Notes: generated by a model not told the origin, from the letters alone. Positions 8,574-16,960 are shown, counted from the stretch's first letter. The stretch is 64,000 nucleotides of DNA from Candidatus Nitrosopelagicus sp. (GCA_028344575.1 JAOMBO010000002.1:1-64000); one strand, 5' to 3'. Program-made: numbers and translations.

Positions 8574-9647
8574 ATGAAAAAAAGAGTTGCCATAATAGGT
8601 GTGACAGGTTCAGTAGGTCAAGAATTTGTACAATCACTTCATAATCATCCATGGTTTGAAGTAACTCAAATTGCTGCATCAGAACGTTCAGCAGGAAAAA
8701 TGTATCTAGATGCAATTAGAGACGCCAGCGGAATTATCGCATGGGATGTTGGCGGAGAAATTCCAGAGTATATCAAAAGTATGAAAGTTCTTAAAGTTGA
8801 AGAAATTAATGTGCAAGAATTAGATTTAATCTTTTCAGCAGTTGAATCAGAAGCTGCTAGAGATATAGAAACAAATTTTGCAAAAGATTTACCGGTAATT
8901 TCAACATCATCTGCATATAGATACGAAGAAGATGTACCAATTTTGATTCCAGGAATTAATGATGAACAGGCCGAATTATTAGAAGTTCAAAAGAAAAATA
9001 GAGATTGGAAAGGATGGGTTGCACCATTACCAAACTGTACAACTACAGGTTTGGCAATTACACTAAAACCACTAGTAGAAAAATATGGTGCAAAGAAAGT
9101 TATGATGACTTCAATGCAAGCAATTTCAGGTGGAGGAAAATCAGGAGTATCAGCAATGGGAATTACAGATAATATTTTACCATACATACCAAAAGAAGAA
9201 GGAAAAGTTAGAATAGAAACTAGAAAAATTCTTGGTAAATTAAAAGATGGTAAAATTGAAGATGCCGACATCAAAGTTAGTTGTACATGTACACGAGTTC
9301 CAGTAATTGATGGACATACAGAATCAGTATTTGTTGAAACTGAAAAAGAAATTGATCCTAATCAAGCAAAGGATACGTTCAATGATTATAATAAAGATAT
9401 TTCAGTAGCAGGATTACCTTCTGCACCTGAAAAATATTATGCATTTCATGAAGACCCAACCAGACCACAACCTAGAATGGAAAGAGAAGTAGGAGATGGA
9501 ATGACTACATCAATAGGAAGAGTTGAAAAAGAAGAATTATTTGATAATGGATTAAAGTATATGTTATTTTCACATAACAAAAAAATGGGCTCTGCAAAAG
9601 GTGCAGTTTTGTTAGCAGAGATGTTATACAAGAAAGAGAAGATTTAG
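8574..9647 (+). CDS. asd: Aspartate-semialdehyde dehydrogenase family protein
   Basis: This 357-residue protein resembles the archaeal/fungal type of aspartate-semialdehyde dehydrogenase. The nucleotide-binding loop is IIGVTGSVGQEFVQSL at the N-terminus. The catalytic cysteine lies in APLPNCTTTGLAI near residue 150, and MTSMQAISGGGKSG and VPVIDGHTESVFVE follow. It would reduce aspartyl phosphate to the semialdehyde for lysine, threonine and methionine. In Sulfolobales a paralog of this family is the malonyl-CoA/succinyl-CoA reductase of carbon fixation, so that role cannot be excluded. It is monocistronic, and divergent from the B12 operon. Confidence 0.88.
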   Translation: MKKRVAIIGVTGSVGQEFVQSLHNHPWFEVTQIAASERSAGKMYLDAIRDASGIIAWDVGGEIPEYIKSMKVLKVEEINVQELDLIFSAVESEAARDIETNFAKDLPVISTSSAYRYEEDVPILIPGINDEQAELLEVQKKNRDWKGWVAPLPNCTTTGLAITLKPLVEKYGAKKVMMTSMQAISGGGKSGVSAMGITDNILPYIPKEEGKVRIETRKILGKLKDGKIEDADIKVSCTCTRVPVIDGHTESVFVETEKEIDPNQAKDTFNDYNKDISVAGLPSAPEKYYAFHEDPTRPQPRMEREVGDGMTTSIGRVEKEELFDNGLKYMLFSHNKKMGSAKGAVLLAEMLYKKEKI

Positions 9648-9718
9648 TCAAAAATTTTAGAAGATTTTCAATAATATCTTTATTAAAGGTAGTAATTTCT
9701 ATAATGCCGGAGAATTAA

Positions 9719-10174
9719 ATGGCAAAAATTGATGACCTTGATTTAAAAATTTTATCAGAATTAAGTAATGATGCATCAATATCAGTTCCAAAATTATCTG
9801 AAAAAATTAATATCAATTCATCAGTAGTTTATAGCAGAATTAAACGACTTTTAAAACAAAAACTAATTCAAAGATACACGATAGATGTCAATGACAAAGA
9901 ATTGGGTTATTCAGTAAAATCCGTTACAGGAATTAATATGGATTCTAAAAGACGAGATACGATAATTGATGAATTGTTCAAAATTGATGGTGTAAGAGAG
10001 ATTTCAGAAGTTACAGGAAGATTTGATATAATGGTTACAATGTATGCAAAATCATTAAATGACATGCATAAGGTGGTTTCAGAGAAAATTGGCAAAATTG
10101 AGGGAATTTTAGGTTCTGAGAGCTTCATAGAGATGAAAAGAAGGACAAAACCGATGCCTTACATGCCAGAGTAA
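9719..10174 (+). CDS. Lrp/AsnC-family transcriptional regulator
   Basis: This DNA-binding regulator of 151 residues has an N-terminal helix-turn-helix (residues 5-60: LDLKILSELSNDASISVPKL, then VVYSRIKRLLKQKLIQRYT). A C-terminal RAM/AsnC ligand-binding domain follows (GVREISEVTGRFDIMVTMYA). It probably forms dimers or octamers and senses an amino acid or other small molecule. A GGAG lies just upstream of the ATG. It is 70 bp downstream of asd and 40 bp upstream of the prenyltransferase gene, but whether it controls either is unknown. Confidence 0.92.
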   Translation: MAKIDDLDLKILSELSNDASISVPKLSEKININSSVVYSRIKRLLKQKLIQRYTIDVNDKELGYSVKSVTGINMDSKRRDTIIDELFKIDGVREISEVTGRFDIMVTMYAKSLNDMHKVVSEKIGKIEGILGSESFIEMKRRTKPMPYMPE

Positions 10175-10213
10175 ACGCGTGATATTTATTTTTCTGAGAA
10201 TGTGAGTGATTAG

Positions 10214-11143
10214 ATGCAAGAAACTACTACTAAAATTAAAATAAAAACATACTATGAGTTAACAAAACCAAAAATTTGGTATTTGTTAGTTTTTACAGCA
10301 TTTGGTACCGCAATTACTGCATCAAATATCTATAATATTGAGATCTCAATTGCAACCTGGGCTTTGATGCTTTTTGGAGTAGCTGCAGGATCTGCATCAG
10401 CAAATACTTTGACAAATTATCATGATAGAGATATTGATGAAATTATGGAAAGAACAAAAGGCAGGCCAATTCCAAGTAAGAGAATTTTTCCTGCGGAGAA
10501 AGCAAGAGACTTTGGATTAGTTTTAGCAGGAATTTCAATTGCATGTGCATTTGGAATTGCATTTACTACTTCATTTTGGAATGGAATGTGGTGTGGAATA
10601 TTCATGGTATTTGGATTGGCAGATAATATTTTAATTTACAGTCATGCATTAAAAAGAAAAAGTCAGCTGAACATAATACTTGGAGGTTTTTCAGGAGGTG
10701 CACCTGCAATGATTGGTTATGCTGCAGTTACACTAACCGGATTATGGGACTTTGGATTAATCATGGCAGGATTAGTATTCATTTGGATTCCAATGCATAT
10801 TTGGGCATTAACATTACACTTTAGAGAAGATTACCAAAAAGTAAAAGTTCCAATGTTAACTGCAGTATTGTCTGAAAAAACATCAGCAAGAGTAATTGCT
10901 GCAACCACAGTAATGATGGTAGTATTCAGTATTGTTCCATTCTTTTTAACAACAGATACAGGTGAACCAGTAATGAGTGAAGTTTATCTATACACAGCAA
11001 TAGCATCAGGTGTTTTAATGGTTGCACTTAGTGCATGGGTTGTTTCAAAACCAACTGAACAGGCATCATGGGTTTTATTCAAATTTTCTAGTCCATATTT
11101 AGCAGTATTATTTATTGCATTAATGGTAGATTCTGCTCTGTAG
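10214..11143 (+). CDS. ctaB: Protoheme IX farnesyltransferase (heme O synthase), UbiA family
   Basis: This polytopic membrane prenyltransferase of 309 residues makes heme O for terminal oxidase assembly. The first Asp-rich motif is NTLTNYHDRDIDEIMERTKG near residue 65. RPIPSKRIFP follows, and the second polar motif region is LTLHFREDYQKVKVPML near residue 200. About nine hydrophobic segments are seen. YELTKPKIWYLLVFTAFGTA at the start is typical of CtaB. The family assignment is firm; substrate specificity is inferred from these motifs. Confidence 0.92.
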   Translation: MQETTTKIKIKTYYELTKPKIWYLLVFTAFGTAITASNIYNIEISIATWALMLFGVAAGSASANTLTNYHDRDIDEIMERTKGRPIPSKRIFPAEKARDFGLVLAGISIACAFGIAFTTSFWNGMWCGIFMVFGLADNILIYSHALKRKSQLNIILGGFSGGAPAMIGYAAVTLTGLWDFGLIMAGLVFIWIPMHIWALTLHFREDYQKVKVPMLTAVLSEKTSARVIAATTVMMVVFSIVPFFLTTDTGEPVMSEVYLYTAIASGVLMVALSAWVVSKPTEQASWVLFKFSSPYLAVLFIALMVDSAL

Positions 11144-11187
11144 TATTTTACCGAATCACTTTTTTAACCCACAATTATTCAAGAACT

Positions 11188-11364
11188 ATGACTTTTGAAA
11201 TAATTTGTAAAGACTATGGTTATGAGTGTGAATTCATAGCAAAAGGTGAAGACGGTGAATATGTAACAAAACTATTCGGTAAACATGTAGATGATGAACA
11301 TGGCATATGGTATTCAGATGAATCATTAAAGCAAATGTTTCAAAATAAATATAATAAAAAATAA
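11188..11364 (+). CDS. DUF1059 family small protein
   Basis: This open frame of 58 codons begins MTFEIICKDYGYECEFIAKG. The C-x6-C spacing (C7, C14) and the later HVDDEHG segment match the DUF1059 pattern seen in many bacteria and archaea. Function is unknown; the cysteines and histidines could bind a metal. It follows the prenyltransferase gene by 44 bp and converges with the MDR gene, whose stop begins one base after its own stop. Confidence 0.75.
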   Translation: MTFEIICKDYGYECEFIAKGEDGEYVTKLFGKHVDDEHGIWYSDESLKQMFQNKYNKK

Positions 11365-11365
11365 A

Positions 11366-12439
11366 TTATTTAGGTTTGAGAATTATCTTCCCAACTAACC
11401 CTTTTCCATTAAGCATTTTATTGTGAGCCTCTACAGCATTTTCAAATGTAAAGACAGAATCAATAATGACCTTAATCTTTCCTTGACCCATCCAGTAAAA
11501 TCCGTCTTCTAATTCAGCTCGAGTTCCTTGTGTTGAGCCCAAGATATTGATTCCCTTGAAAAATATGTGACGTAGATCTACGGGCACATCATACCCGGTT
11601 GTAGCTCCAGTAGTTACCATTGTTGCACCATATTTCAATAAAGTTAATTCTTTATTGAAATGTGAGCCACCAATGTGCTCAAAAATTACATCAATTCCAG
11701 GTGCTTCACCCTTCTTTTTTGCCAATTCTTTTGAGATTTTGAAAACTTCTTTGTTCCAGTCTTCCTTTCGGTGATCTACTGCATAATCAGCACCAAGTTC
11801 TTTTAGTTTTTCTAGTTTTTCTGGACTTGCAGTTGCAATTACAGTACAACCATACAATTTTGCAATTTGAATACCAAAAATACCAACACCAGAACTACCA
11901 CCCATCACAAGAACAATTTGTCCTGGTTTGATCTTAGCTCTTCCAACCAGCATATGCCAAGATGTTAAAAGTGTCATGGAAGCAGCAGCAGCTTCTTCAT
12001 AAGAAATTGAATCAGGAATTTTTAAAACATTAATTTCTGGTAGATGTACAATTTCACAGTATCCACCCCAAAGAGGACCTGTTTGAAATCCCCAGATTAT
12101 TCTTTTTTTGCAATCAAATTCTCTTCCAGAAGTACATCTGGAACAAACACGACAAGACATATTTCCATGAGAAACTACTCTGTCACCAACTTTGATATTT
12201 TTTACATCGTCACCAACTGCAATTACTTCACCAGCTGCATCGGTGCCGGAGATATGCGGTAATGGAACTGCCAAAGGTTTACCTCTCATTCCCCAAATAT
12301 CATCATAGTTTAGTGCAGCAGCTTTTACACGAAATAATACTTCATTTGATTTTACGATTGGTTCAGGAATATCTTTTAGTTTTAAAATTGATGCAAAATC
12401 ATTATTTTCTGCATATTTTTCATAGACTAAAGCTTTCAT
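11366..12439 (-). CDS. Zinc-type MDR oxidoreductase, enoyl-CoA reductase-like (paralog 1)
   Basis: This is a medium-chain dehydrogenase/reductase of 357 residues. A structural zinc site is seen in CRVCSRCTSGREFDC (residues about 96-110). The NAD(P)-binding MGGSSGVGIFGIQIAK is near residue 175. The usual catalytic zinc cysteine is replaced in ALNYDDIWGMRG, as in crotonyl-/acryloyl-CoA reductases, so a reductase acting on an enoyl-CoA is likelier than an alcohol dehydrogenase. Acryloyl-CoA reduction is a step of the 3-hydroxypropionate/4-hydroxybutyrate cycle used by these archaea. A close paralog lies at 25405-26481. Confidence 0.85.
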   Translation of the reverse strand: MKALVYEKYAENNDFASILKLKDIPEPIVKSNEVLFRVKAAALNYDDIWGMRGKPLAVPLPHISGTDAAGEVIAVGDDVKNIKVGDRVVSHGNMSCRVCSRCTSGREFDCKKRIIWGFQTGPLWGGYCEIVHLPEINVLKIPDSISYEEAAAASMTLLTSWHMLVGRAKIKPGQIVLVMGGSSGVGIFGIQIAKLYGCTVIATASPEKLEKLKELGADYAVDHRKEDWNKEVFKISKELAKKKGEAPGIDVIFEHIGGSHFNKELTLLKYGATMVTTGATTGYDVPVDLRHIFFKGINILGSTQGTRAELEDGFYWMGQGKIKVIIDSVFTFENAVEAHNKMLNGKGLVGKIILKPK

Positions 12440-12445
12440 TTTTTA

Positions 12446-13774
12446 TTAATAATCGTCCAAGGATATTTTGTCAAGTTTTGGAATTTTTGCAATTTCAAAT
12501 CCTTCTTTCCTTTTATTCAAAGGTCTTGTTGCATCAATTCCAAGTTTAGCTGTTTTAAGATTTTTTTGATCACTAGAAGGGTCAAGACTAGAACCTCTAA
12601 CATTTTTTATTAATACTATATCTTTATCGGCTTGAAATCTAGTAGCCATTGCATATTCAACTTGATCAGAACTAGAAGGGTCAATATCATCATCTACAAC
12701 AGTAACCATTTTCAAAGAACGATGAGATGCAAAAATTTCATTAATTATTTTTTTGACATTAGTAGAAGGTGTTTTTGCTATTTGAGCTACAGCATGAAGC
12801 CAATGTGAACCACCATTAGATAATACCACCTGTCTAGTTTTAGGGAATTTTTTCTTTATTATTCCATTGAGTTTTGATTCAATTGGCATTCCCATGAGTA
12901 AATGATGTTCACCAAATCCAGATAAGATATCATGGAAAATAGGATTATCTCTATAATACATTTTTTCTAATTCAAAGAGTGGTTGTTCTCTTGGATGATC
13001 ATAAGTGCGTAACATTTCGACCATCCATTCTTTGTCAGTTTTATCTTGTAGTATTTTTCCTTCCATAACAATTTCAGTACCTGATGGGACATGCATTCCA
13101 GAATAAGGACATTTTGAAAGTGTTAATTTATTTTGTAATAATGAATTTGCTATGTTTAATTCATCTTTTCCCCAATCTGCCTGATAAGCACCTGCAATTG
13201 ATATTGCAGGATGAACACCTACAGTAATTGCAATTTTAAGATCTTCACCATGTTCTTTTGCATTAATGAAATTTCGATGAGAATGTCTTCCTTCAACCAT
13301 TCTAATTGAAAAATGTGTTTTGTCAACTGGCATTAATCTATGAAATGAGGAGTTTTGTGTTTTGAATTCATGATTTTGAGAATAAACTATAGCAGATGTA
13401 ATGAATGGTCCTGACTCCTTCTCAAAATGGGTGACAATAGGAAGTTCTGAAAGATTCTTTGAAGAGTTTTCAAGAAACTTTCCATTAGATATGATTTTTG
13501 GTTTTTTTGCTTTTTTGATTGATGAGTAAATTGATTCATGGATTTTGTCTTCCTTTGCGTTTACCGCTAAAGCAAATCTCTTTCGTGTACCAACAAGATT
13601 ACTTACCAGATTGAAATTATTTTGTTTTATATTTTCAAAAAGTAAAGCAGAATTTCCATCGGCTTTTGCTGTAATTCCAGCAATCTCAAATTTAGTAGAA
13701 ACCTTTTTTTTAATAATTTTGATTTCTTTTGATTTTTTTAGTTTAGAAATGTATTCTCGTAAGTCTCCAGTCAT
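12446..13774 (-). CDS. UbiD-family decarboxylase, candidate anhydromevalonate phosphate decarboxylase
   Basis: The 442-residue protein belongs to the prenylated-FMN-dependent UbiD family: GDLREYISKLKK start, HRLMPVDKTHFSIRM, GVHPAISIAGAYQ and the acidic region IVMEGKILQDKTDKEW. In archaea a UbiD homologue decarboxylates trans-anhydromevalonate 5-phosphate in the modified mevalonate pathway to isoprenoid lipids, and this is the likeliest role. No pathway partner is visible nearby. Its start overlaps the end of the upstream small gene by 4 bp. Confidence 0.88.
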   Translation of the reverse strand: MTGDLREYISKLKKSKEIKIIKKKVSTKFEIAGITAKADGNSALLFENIKQNNFNLVSNLVGTRKRFALAVNAKEDKIHESIYSSIKKAKKPKIISNGKFLENSSKNLSELPIVTHFEKESGPFITSAIVYSQNHEFKTQNSSFHRLMPVDKTHFSIRMVEGRHSHRNFINAKEHGEDLKIAITVGVHPAISIAGAYQADWGKDELNIANSLLQNKLTLSKCPYSGMHVPSGTEIVMEGKILQDKTDKEWMVEMLRTYDHPREQPLFELEKMYYRDNPIFHDILSGFGEHHLLMGMPIESKLNGIIKKKFPKTRQVVLSNGGSHWLHAVAQIAKTPSTNVKKIINEIFASHRSLKMVTVVDDDIDPSSSDQVEYAMATRFQADKDIVLIKNVRGSSLDPSSDQKNLKTAKLGIDATRPLNKRKEGFEIAKIPKLDKISLDDY

Positions 13775-14103
13775 TGTTTGATTTCTCCCATTATTTCATG
13801 CATTAATTGTTTTGTGGTTTCATTATCTAATGGTTTTTCAAAATTTCCTGTAACAATACAAATTCCTTTTAAAAAAGATGAAATTTTTTCAGAAAGTAGT
13901 TTTAAAAAAAGTTCTTCAGATTTGGGTGGAATAATGATAGAAGTAGAAGGTACAGGACCTGAGCTAATTGAAATTAGCATCGGACCAATTTTTAGTGAAT
14001 TTTCAGAAATAGAGAGAATTAAACCATTTTCAAAGTTTAGCATGTTCACTAGGAAAGTACGATTATCGTAAACAACTGTCTTTGTATTACAACCAATTTC
14101 CAC
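13771..14103 (-). CDS. Small protein resembling proteasome assembly chaperone 3/4
   Basis: This 110-residue protein has alternating beta strands: KTVVYDNRTFLVNMLNFENG, LILSISENSLKIGPMLISI, then a strand and helix TSIIIPPKSEELFLKLLSEK, and a C-terminal helix KQLMHEIMGEIKQ. By eye this order follows eukaryotic PAC3 (PSMG3): a GxLxS strand, a TxxLL strand and a helix with a phenylalanine-rich face. That resemblance is a hypothesis only. The gene is coupled to the UbiD gene by a 4-bp overlap. No catalytic residues are evident. Confidence 0.6.
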   Translation of the reverse strand: MEIGCNTKTVVYDNRTFLVNMLNFENGLILSISENSLKIGPMLISISSGPVPSTSIIIPPKSEELFLKLLSEKISSFLKGICIVTGNFEKPLDNETTKQLMHEIMGEIKQ

Positions 14104-14119
14104 AACAAGACTTTTTCAA

Positions 14120-14746
14120 TTATGCCTTTATTGCTATCGGTTCAGACTTTGCTTCAAATGCTTCTTTGACTAGATCTCTTGCCTTTTTGATGGTTATACG
14201 TTCTTCAGATTTTCTGAGTTCTTCAACGGTCTTTGTCTTTGTCCATCCTTCAGAGACAGCAGTTTCTAATGTTGTTTTAACAAAATCAGATGATGATGCT
14301 GCAACTGTAACAGGAGCCTCAACTGGTGCATTCTTTGTATCAAATGCGTCTTTAGTTAATTCTCTTGCCTTTTTGATGGTCATGCGTTCTTCAGATTTTC
14401 TGAGTTCTTCAACGGTCTTTGTCTTTGTCCATCCTTCAGAGACAGCAGTTTCTAATGTTGTTTTAACAAAATCAGATGATGATGCTGCAACTGTAGCCAC
14501 TTGTGCTACCTCAATAGTTTGAGATTTGGCGGATGCTGCGTCAGCTTCAACTCGTGCTCTGAGTTTAGCCTTGTACTTCAAATTACGTGGTTTAGTTCTT
14601 AATCGGTAACCACAACATGGGCACCAAAGTCCTTCCCAATTAATGAAGATTTCGCAGATTTGACATCGTCTTTGACCAGATGCATAACGTCCAGTTCCTA
14701 CTGGTTTTTGTGCTTTGTATCTAGAACAGATTCCTTTACATGTCAT
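14120..14746 (-). CDS. Zinc-ribbon protein with duplicated C-terminal repeat
   Basis: The N-terminus of this 208-residue protein has several cysteines (MTCKGICSRYKA, RRCQICEIF, LWCPCCGYRLRTKPRN) that can form a zinc ribbon of a type I associate with Thaumarchaeota. The rest is two copies of a roughly 62-residue unit, each with SSSDFVKTTLETAVSEGWT followed by KTVEELRKSEER and a Lys-rich helix. The DNA copies are 186 bp apart and almost identical over about 130 bp, implying recent duplication or gene conversion. A nucleic-acid-binding role is plausible but not shown. Confidence 0.85.
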   Translation of the reverse strand: MTCKGICSRYKAQKPVGTGRYASGQRRCQICEIFINWEGLWCPCCGYRLRTKPRNLKYKAKLRARVEADAASAKSQTIEVAQVATVAASSSDFVKTTLETAVSEGWTKTKTVEELRKSEERMTIKKARELTKDAFDTKNAPVEAPVTVAASSSDFVKTTLETAVSEGWTKTKTVEELRKSEERITIKKARDLVKEAFEAKSEPIAIKA

Positions 14747-14775
14747 TTTGTTTGCATATATTATAGAATTTACAA

Positions 14776-14785
14776 CTATATAAAA
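14776..14785 (-). promoter_or_regulatory. TATA box of the zinc-ribbon repeat gene
   Basis: On the minus strand TTTTATATAG stands about 30 bases upstream of the ATG at 14746. This is the spacing expected for an archaeal promoter with a very short or absent leader. The rest of the gap up to 14915 is AT-rich with no frame I can support. Confidence 0.55.
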
Positions 14786-14915
14786 CGGATCGCGTGATTT
14801 TTTACAAAAAAATCAATTTTTTATGTAAAATTTTTATTGATTTATATTTAAAAACTGATCAATTTCAAAAAAAACGAAATTAAATATAAATATCTTTGTG
14901 TTTTCGGACTTTGTA

Positions 14916-15569
14916 CTAACCGGTTATAGAAAGTGGTAAAATTGATTTTGGTATTCCACTTCGTTGTGAAATAAATTGTGCAGACAACATGTCTCGTTTT
15001 CCACGTTGATTATGATTTTTAATTTTAAGCGTAGTACTTGATTCATCAACAAATTCAATTTCAAACTTTGAACAAAATTGTAGGTTTAGCATTTGAAGAA
15101 TTTTGTTAGCAGTTTTCATATCACCGTTTCCAATTTTAAGAATTTTTCTAGCTGCAGGTAATTCTGCCAAAATGGAAATTAAGTAATGAATTAATTTATC
15201 AAGTGAGACAAAAAATGCTCTAGCAATTTCATTTTCTAAATATGTTACAGAAACACCAATTCTTTGACCAGGATCGATCCCTAAAACTAGTTTGCTCGAA
15301 TTAGTTGATGAGTTTAGCATTTTTGTTATAATTCCCTTTACAACAATTGGATCTTTGTTAATAATTTCATCAAATAACATCGGTATTGAGATTTGTTTTG
15401 GGGCCTCTTTTTCAGTAGTGACTACTAAATCTCCATCAAAATCATTGATTTCACTAGGTAATATTGAATCAAATGGAATAGATAATTCTTTGAAAATTTT
15501 GGATAGTTTGAAATAGGGTTTTCCATACTCTGTGGCGATTCCAATTTTTGCGTTTTCTATACGTGTAAT
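14916..15569 (-). CDS. RuvC-like RNase H-fold protein; no canonical start codon for full frame
   Basis: The C-terminal part has LVLGIDPGQRIGVSVTY, matching the first acidic strand of RuvC-type nucleases. EFVDESSTTLKIK (E and D) and KRDMLSAQFISQRSG (late Asp) follow in the right order. The first ATG is at 15380, but the frame stays open and protein-like upstream to 15584 (IGIATEYGKPYFKLSKIFKE, then DGDLVVTTEKEA) without any ATG, GTG or TTG. Start is therefore ATT at 15569, ATA at 15560, or the gene has lost its start and now begins at 15380. The product may process nucleic acid junctions; substrate unknown. Confidence 0.7.
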   Translation of the reverse strand: MTRIENAKIGIATEYGKPYFKLSKIFKELSIPFDSILPSEINDFDGDLVVTTEKEAPKQISIPMLFDEIINKDPIVVKGIITKMLNSSTNSSKLVLGIDPGQRIGVSVTYLENEIARAFFVSLDKLIHYLISILAELPAARKILKIGNGDMKTANKILQMLNLQFCSKFEIEFVDESSTTLKIKNHNQRGKRDMLSAQFISQRSGIPKSILPLSITG

Positions 15570-15648
15570 GCTTTCTGTATTACTTCAACAAATTTAGTAC
15601 TTTTGGGCGTAAATTTGCTACATAAATTGTCAAAAATGTCTCTAAAAT

Positions 15649-15972
15649 TTAGGATTTTAGAATTGTGGAAACTGCATCGTTTACTGCAGAATCAAAGTTA
15701 GAATCAATTTTTTGCTGAATTTCAGCAACTTTAGACTCACCATCTTGGGTGATTTTTTGAGATTCTGATTCGGCGCTAGATTTAGAGTTAGAAATCATGG
15801 ATTCGGCCTCAGAAGTAGCCATTTTTCGGGTCTGTTCTAGGAGAGAATCGATCTCTTTTTGAGCAGTGGAATTTAGTGATTTTTTCATATCAGCCAAGCT
15901 CAGATTTACAGAGTCAATATCAGATTCTAGCTCAGATAATGAATTGATAATTCCATCGACTTTTTGACTCAT
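15649..15972 (-). CDS. Coiled-coil protein, possible A-ATPase peripheral-stalk (subunit H-like)
   Basis: This 107-residue, highly charged and helical protein has long heptad-like runs (SELESDIDSVNLSLADMKKS, EIDSLLEQTRKMATSEAESM) and no cysteine. Length and composition resemble subunit H/G of A/V-type ATPases, which forms the peripheral stalk with subunit E. The ATP synthase genes in this window lie more than 30 kb away, and no H gene of normal length is among them. A cytoskeletal or chaperone-like coiled coil is the alternative. Its upstream neighbour is the NAC gene, 35 bp away. Confidence 0.7.
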   Translation of the reverse strand: MSQKVDGIINSLSELESDIDSVNLSLADMKKSLNSTAQKEIDSLLEQTRKMATSEAESMISNSKSSAESESQKITQDGESKVAEIQQKIDSNFDSAVNDAVSTILKS

Positions 15973-16007
15973 TTTGATTTAAATCTCGCACTCCATTATT
16001 AAAATCT

Positions 16008-16355
16008 TCAATTTGTGGTTAGTAATAAGATCGCTCTTGCTAAATCGCCTTCGGCCTCAGCCAAAGCATTTTTGGCTGTTTCTTCATCCACATTTGCTTG
16101 CTGTGCTACTAGTGAAATATCATCATCGCTGAAAATTTGAACTTCTAATTCTTTTTCCTCTATATTTTCAGCAACCACCTGAAATATTGAATTATCCTTT
16201 GCCTTCATCTCGGTAACTGAAGGTTTGCTAATTATGATCTCTTTTTTATCAGTCTTAATTATTACTTCTTGAACATTTTGAATTTCTTCCATATCAAGAC
16301 CCATCTTATCCATCATTCTTCGCATTTCACGATTTCCGCCACGTCCACCCATCAT
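16008..16355 (-). CDS. nac: Nascent polypeptide-associated complex protein
   Basis: This 115-residue archaeal NAC binds nascent chains at the ribosome. A basic Gly/Arg/Met-rich N-terminus (GGRGGNREMRRMMDKMGLDM) is followed by the NAC beta-barrel (EVIIKTDKKEIIISKPSVTE, FQVVAENIEEKE). A C-terminal UBA domain (DISLVAQQANVDEETAKNAL) completes it. The domain order and length are standard for the archaeal homodimeric form. Its start overlaps the end of the PUA gene by one base, a common archaeal pairing. Confidence 0.95.
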   Translation of the reverse strand: MMGGRGGNREMRRMMDKMGLDMEEIQNVQEVIIKTDKKEIIISKPSVTEMKAKDNSIFQVVAENIEEKELEVQIFSDDDISLVAQQANVDEETAKNALAEAEGDLARAILLLTTN

Positions 16356-16831
16356 TATGATTGACCTCCATCAGTCTGAGATTTTAAACTATCCCGTACT
16401 CTAATTGCCATACCTCTAGATTGAGTTGTTATCATATTTGAGGAAAGAATGGATTTTCCAACAGCAATTATCTGTCTTTTGAAAAATATAGGCACGTCTG
16501 AGCCTATATCTATCTTAGATCCACATCTTTTAACATGTTGACAAAAAACTGACTTTCCTTGTTCAACAAATGGCTTTGAATCAGCATCAACTTCTATGCA
16601 ATAATCATTTGTGAATTTCTTGTTTTTTGAAAACAGTTCTGCGCAATAAATTGACATTGCAATTCCGCCATCAGTACGCGGAGTAAATAACAATAAACCA
16701 TTATGATAAACGGCTCGAATTCTTCCTGTCTTTTTTGACATTTTGAAATCAATGTCCTTTGGAATATTATTTGAAACTCCATTTCCAAATAATGCATCAA
16801 CTGAATGTGAGATTTTTTCAAAAGGGTCCAT
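16355..16831 (-). CDS. PUA-domain RNA-binding protein
   Basis: The C-terminal half of this 158-residue protein is a PUA domain: VEVDADSKPFVEQGKSVFCQ-like segment, KIDIGSDVPIFFKRQIIAVG and a C-terminal GMAIRVRDS. The N-terminal half contains RIRAVYHNGLLLFTPRTDG, seen in archaeal PUA proteins related to archaeosine transglycosylase. No catalytic domain is present, so it is likely an RNA-binding factor in translation or rRNA/tRNA maturation. The link to NAC supports a ribosome-related role. Confidence 0.85.
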   Translation of the reverse strand: MDPFEKISHSVDALFGNGVSNNIPKDIDFKMSKKTGRIRAVYHNGLLLFTPRTDGGIAMSIYCAELFSKNKKFTNDYCIEVDADSKPFVEQGKSVFCQHVKRCGSKIDIGSDVPIFFKRQIIAVGKSILSSNMITTQSRGMAIRVRDSLKSQTDGGQS

Positions 16832-16960
16832 GGTTTTTGAGAATTATTTCGTAAATATTAGTCTGAGTGAAAAATGATACAAAAAGTATGATTTTGTGAG
16901 GGGAAAATCATGGAAAATGATACTAGTTTTTGACTAAAACACATAGATCGGTAAAAAAAC

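Noticed and set aside
14082-14522. Plus-strand frame with an internal repeat
   Set aside because: The repeat is the reverse strand of the duplicated unit in the zinc-ribbon protein, which has family-like cysteines; the plus frame does not.
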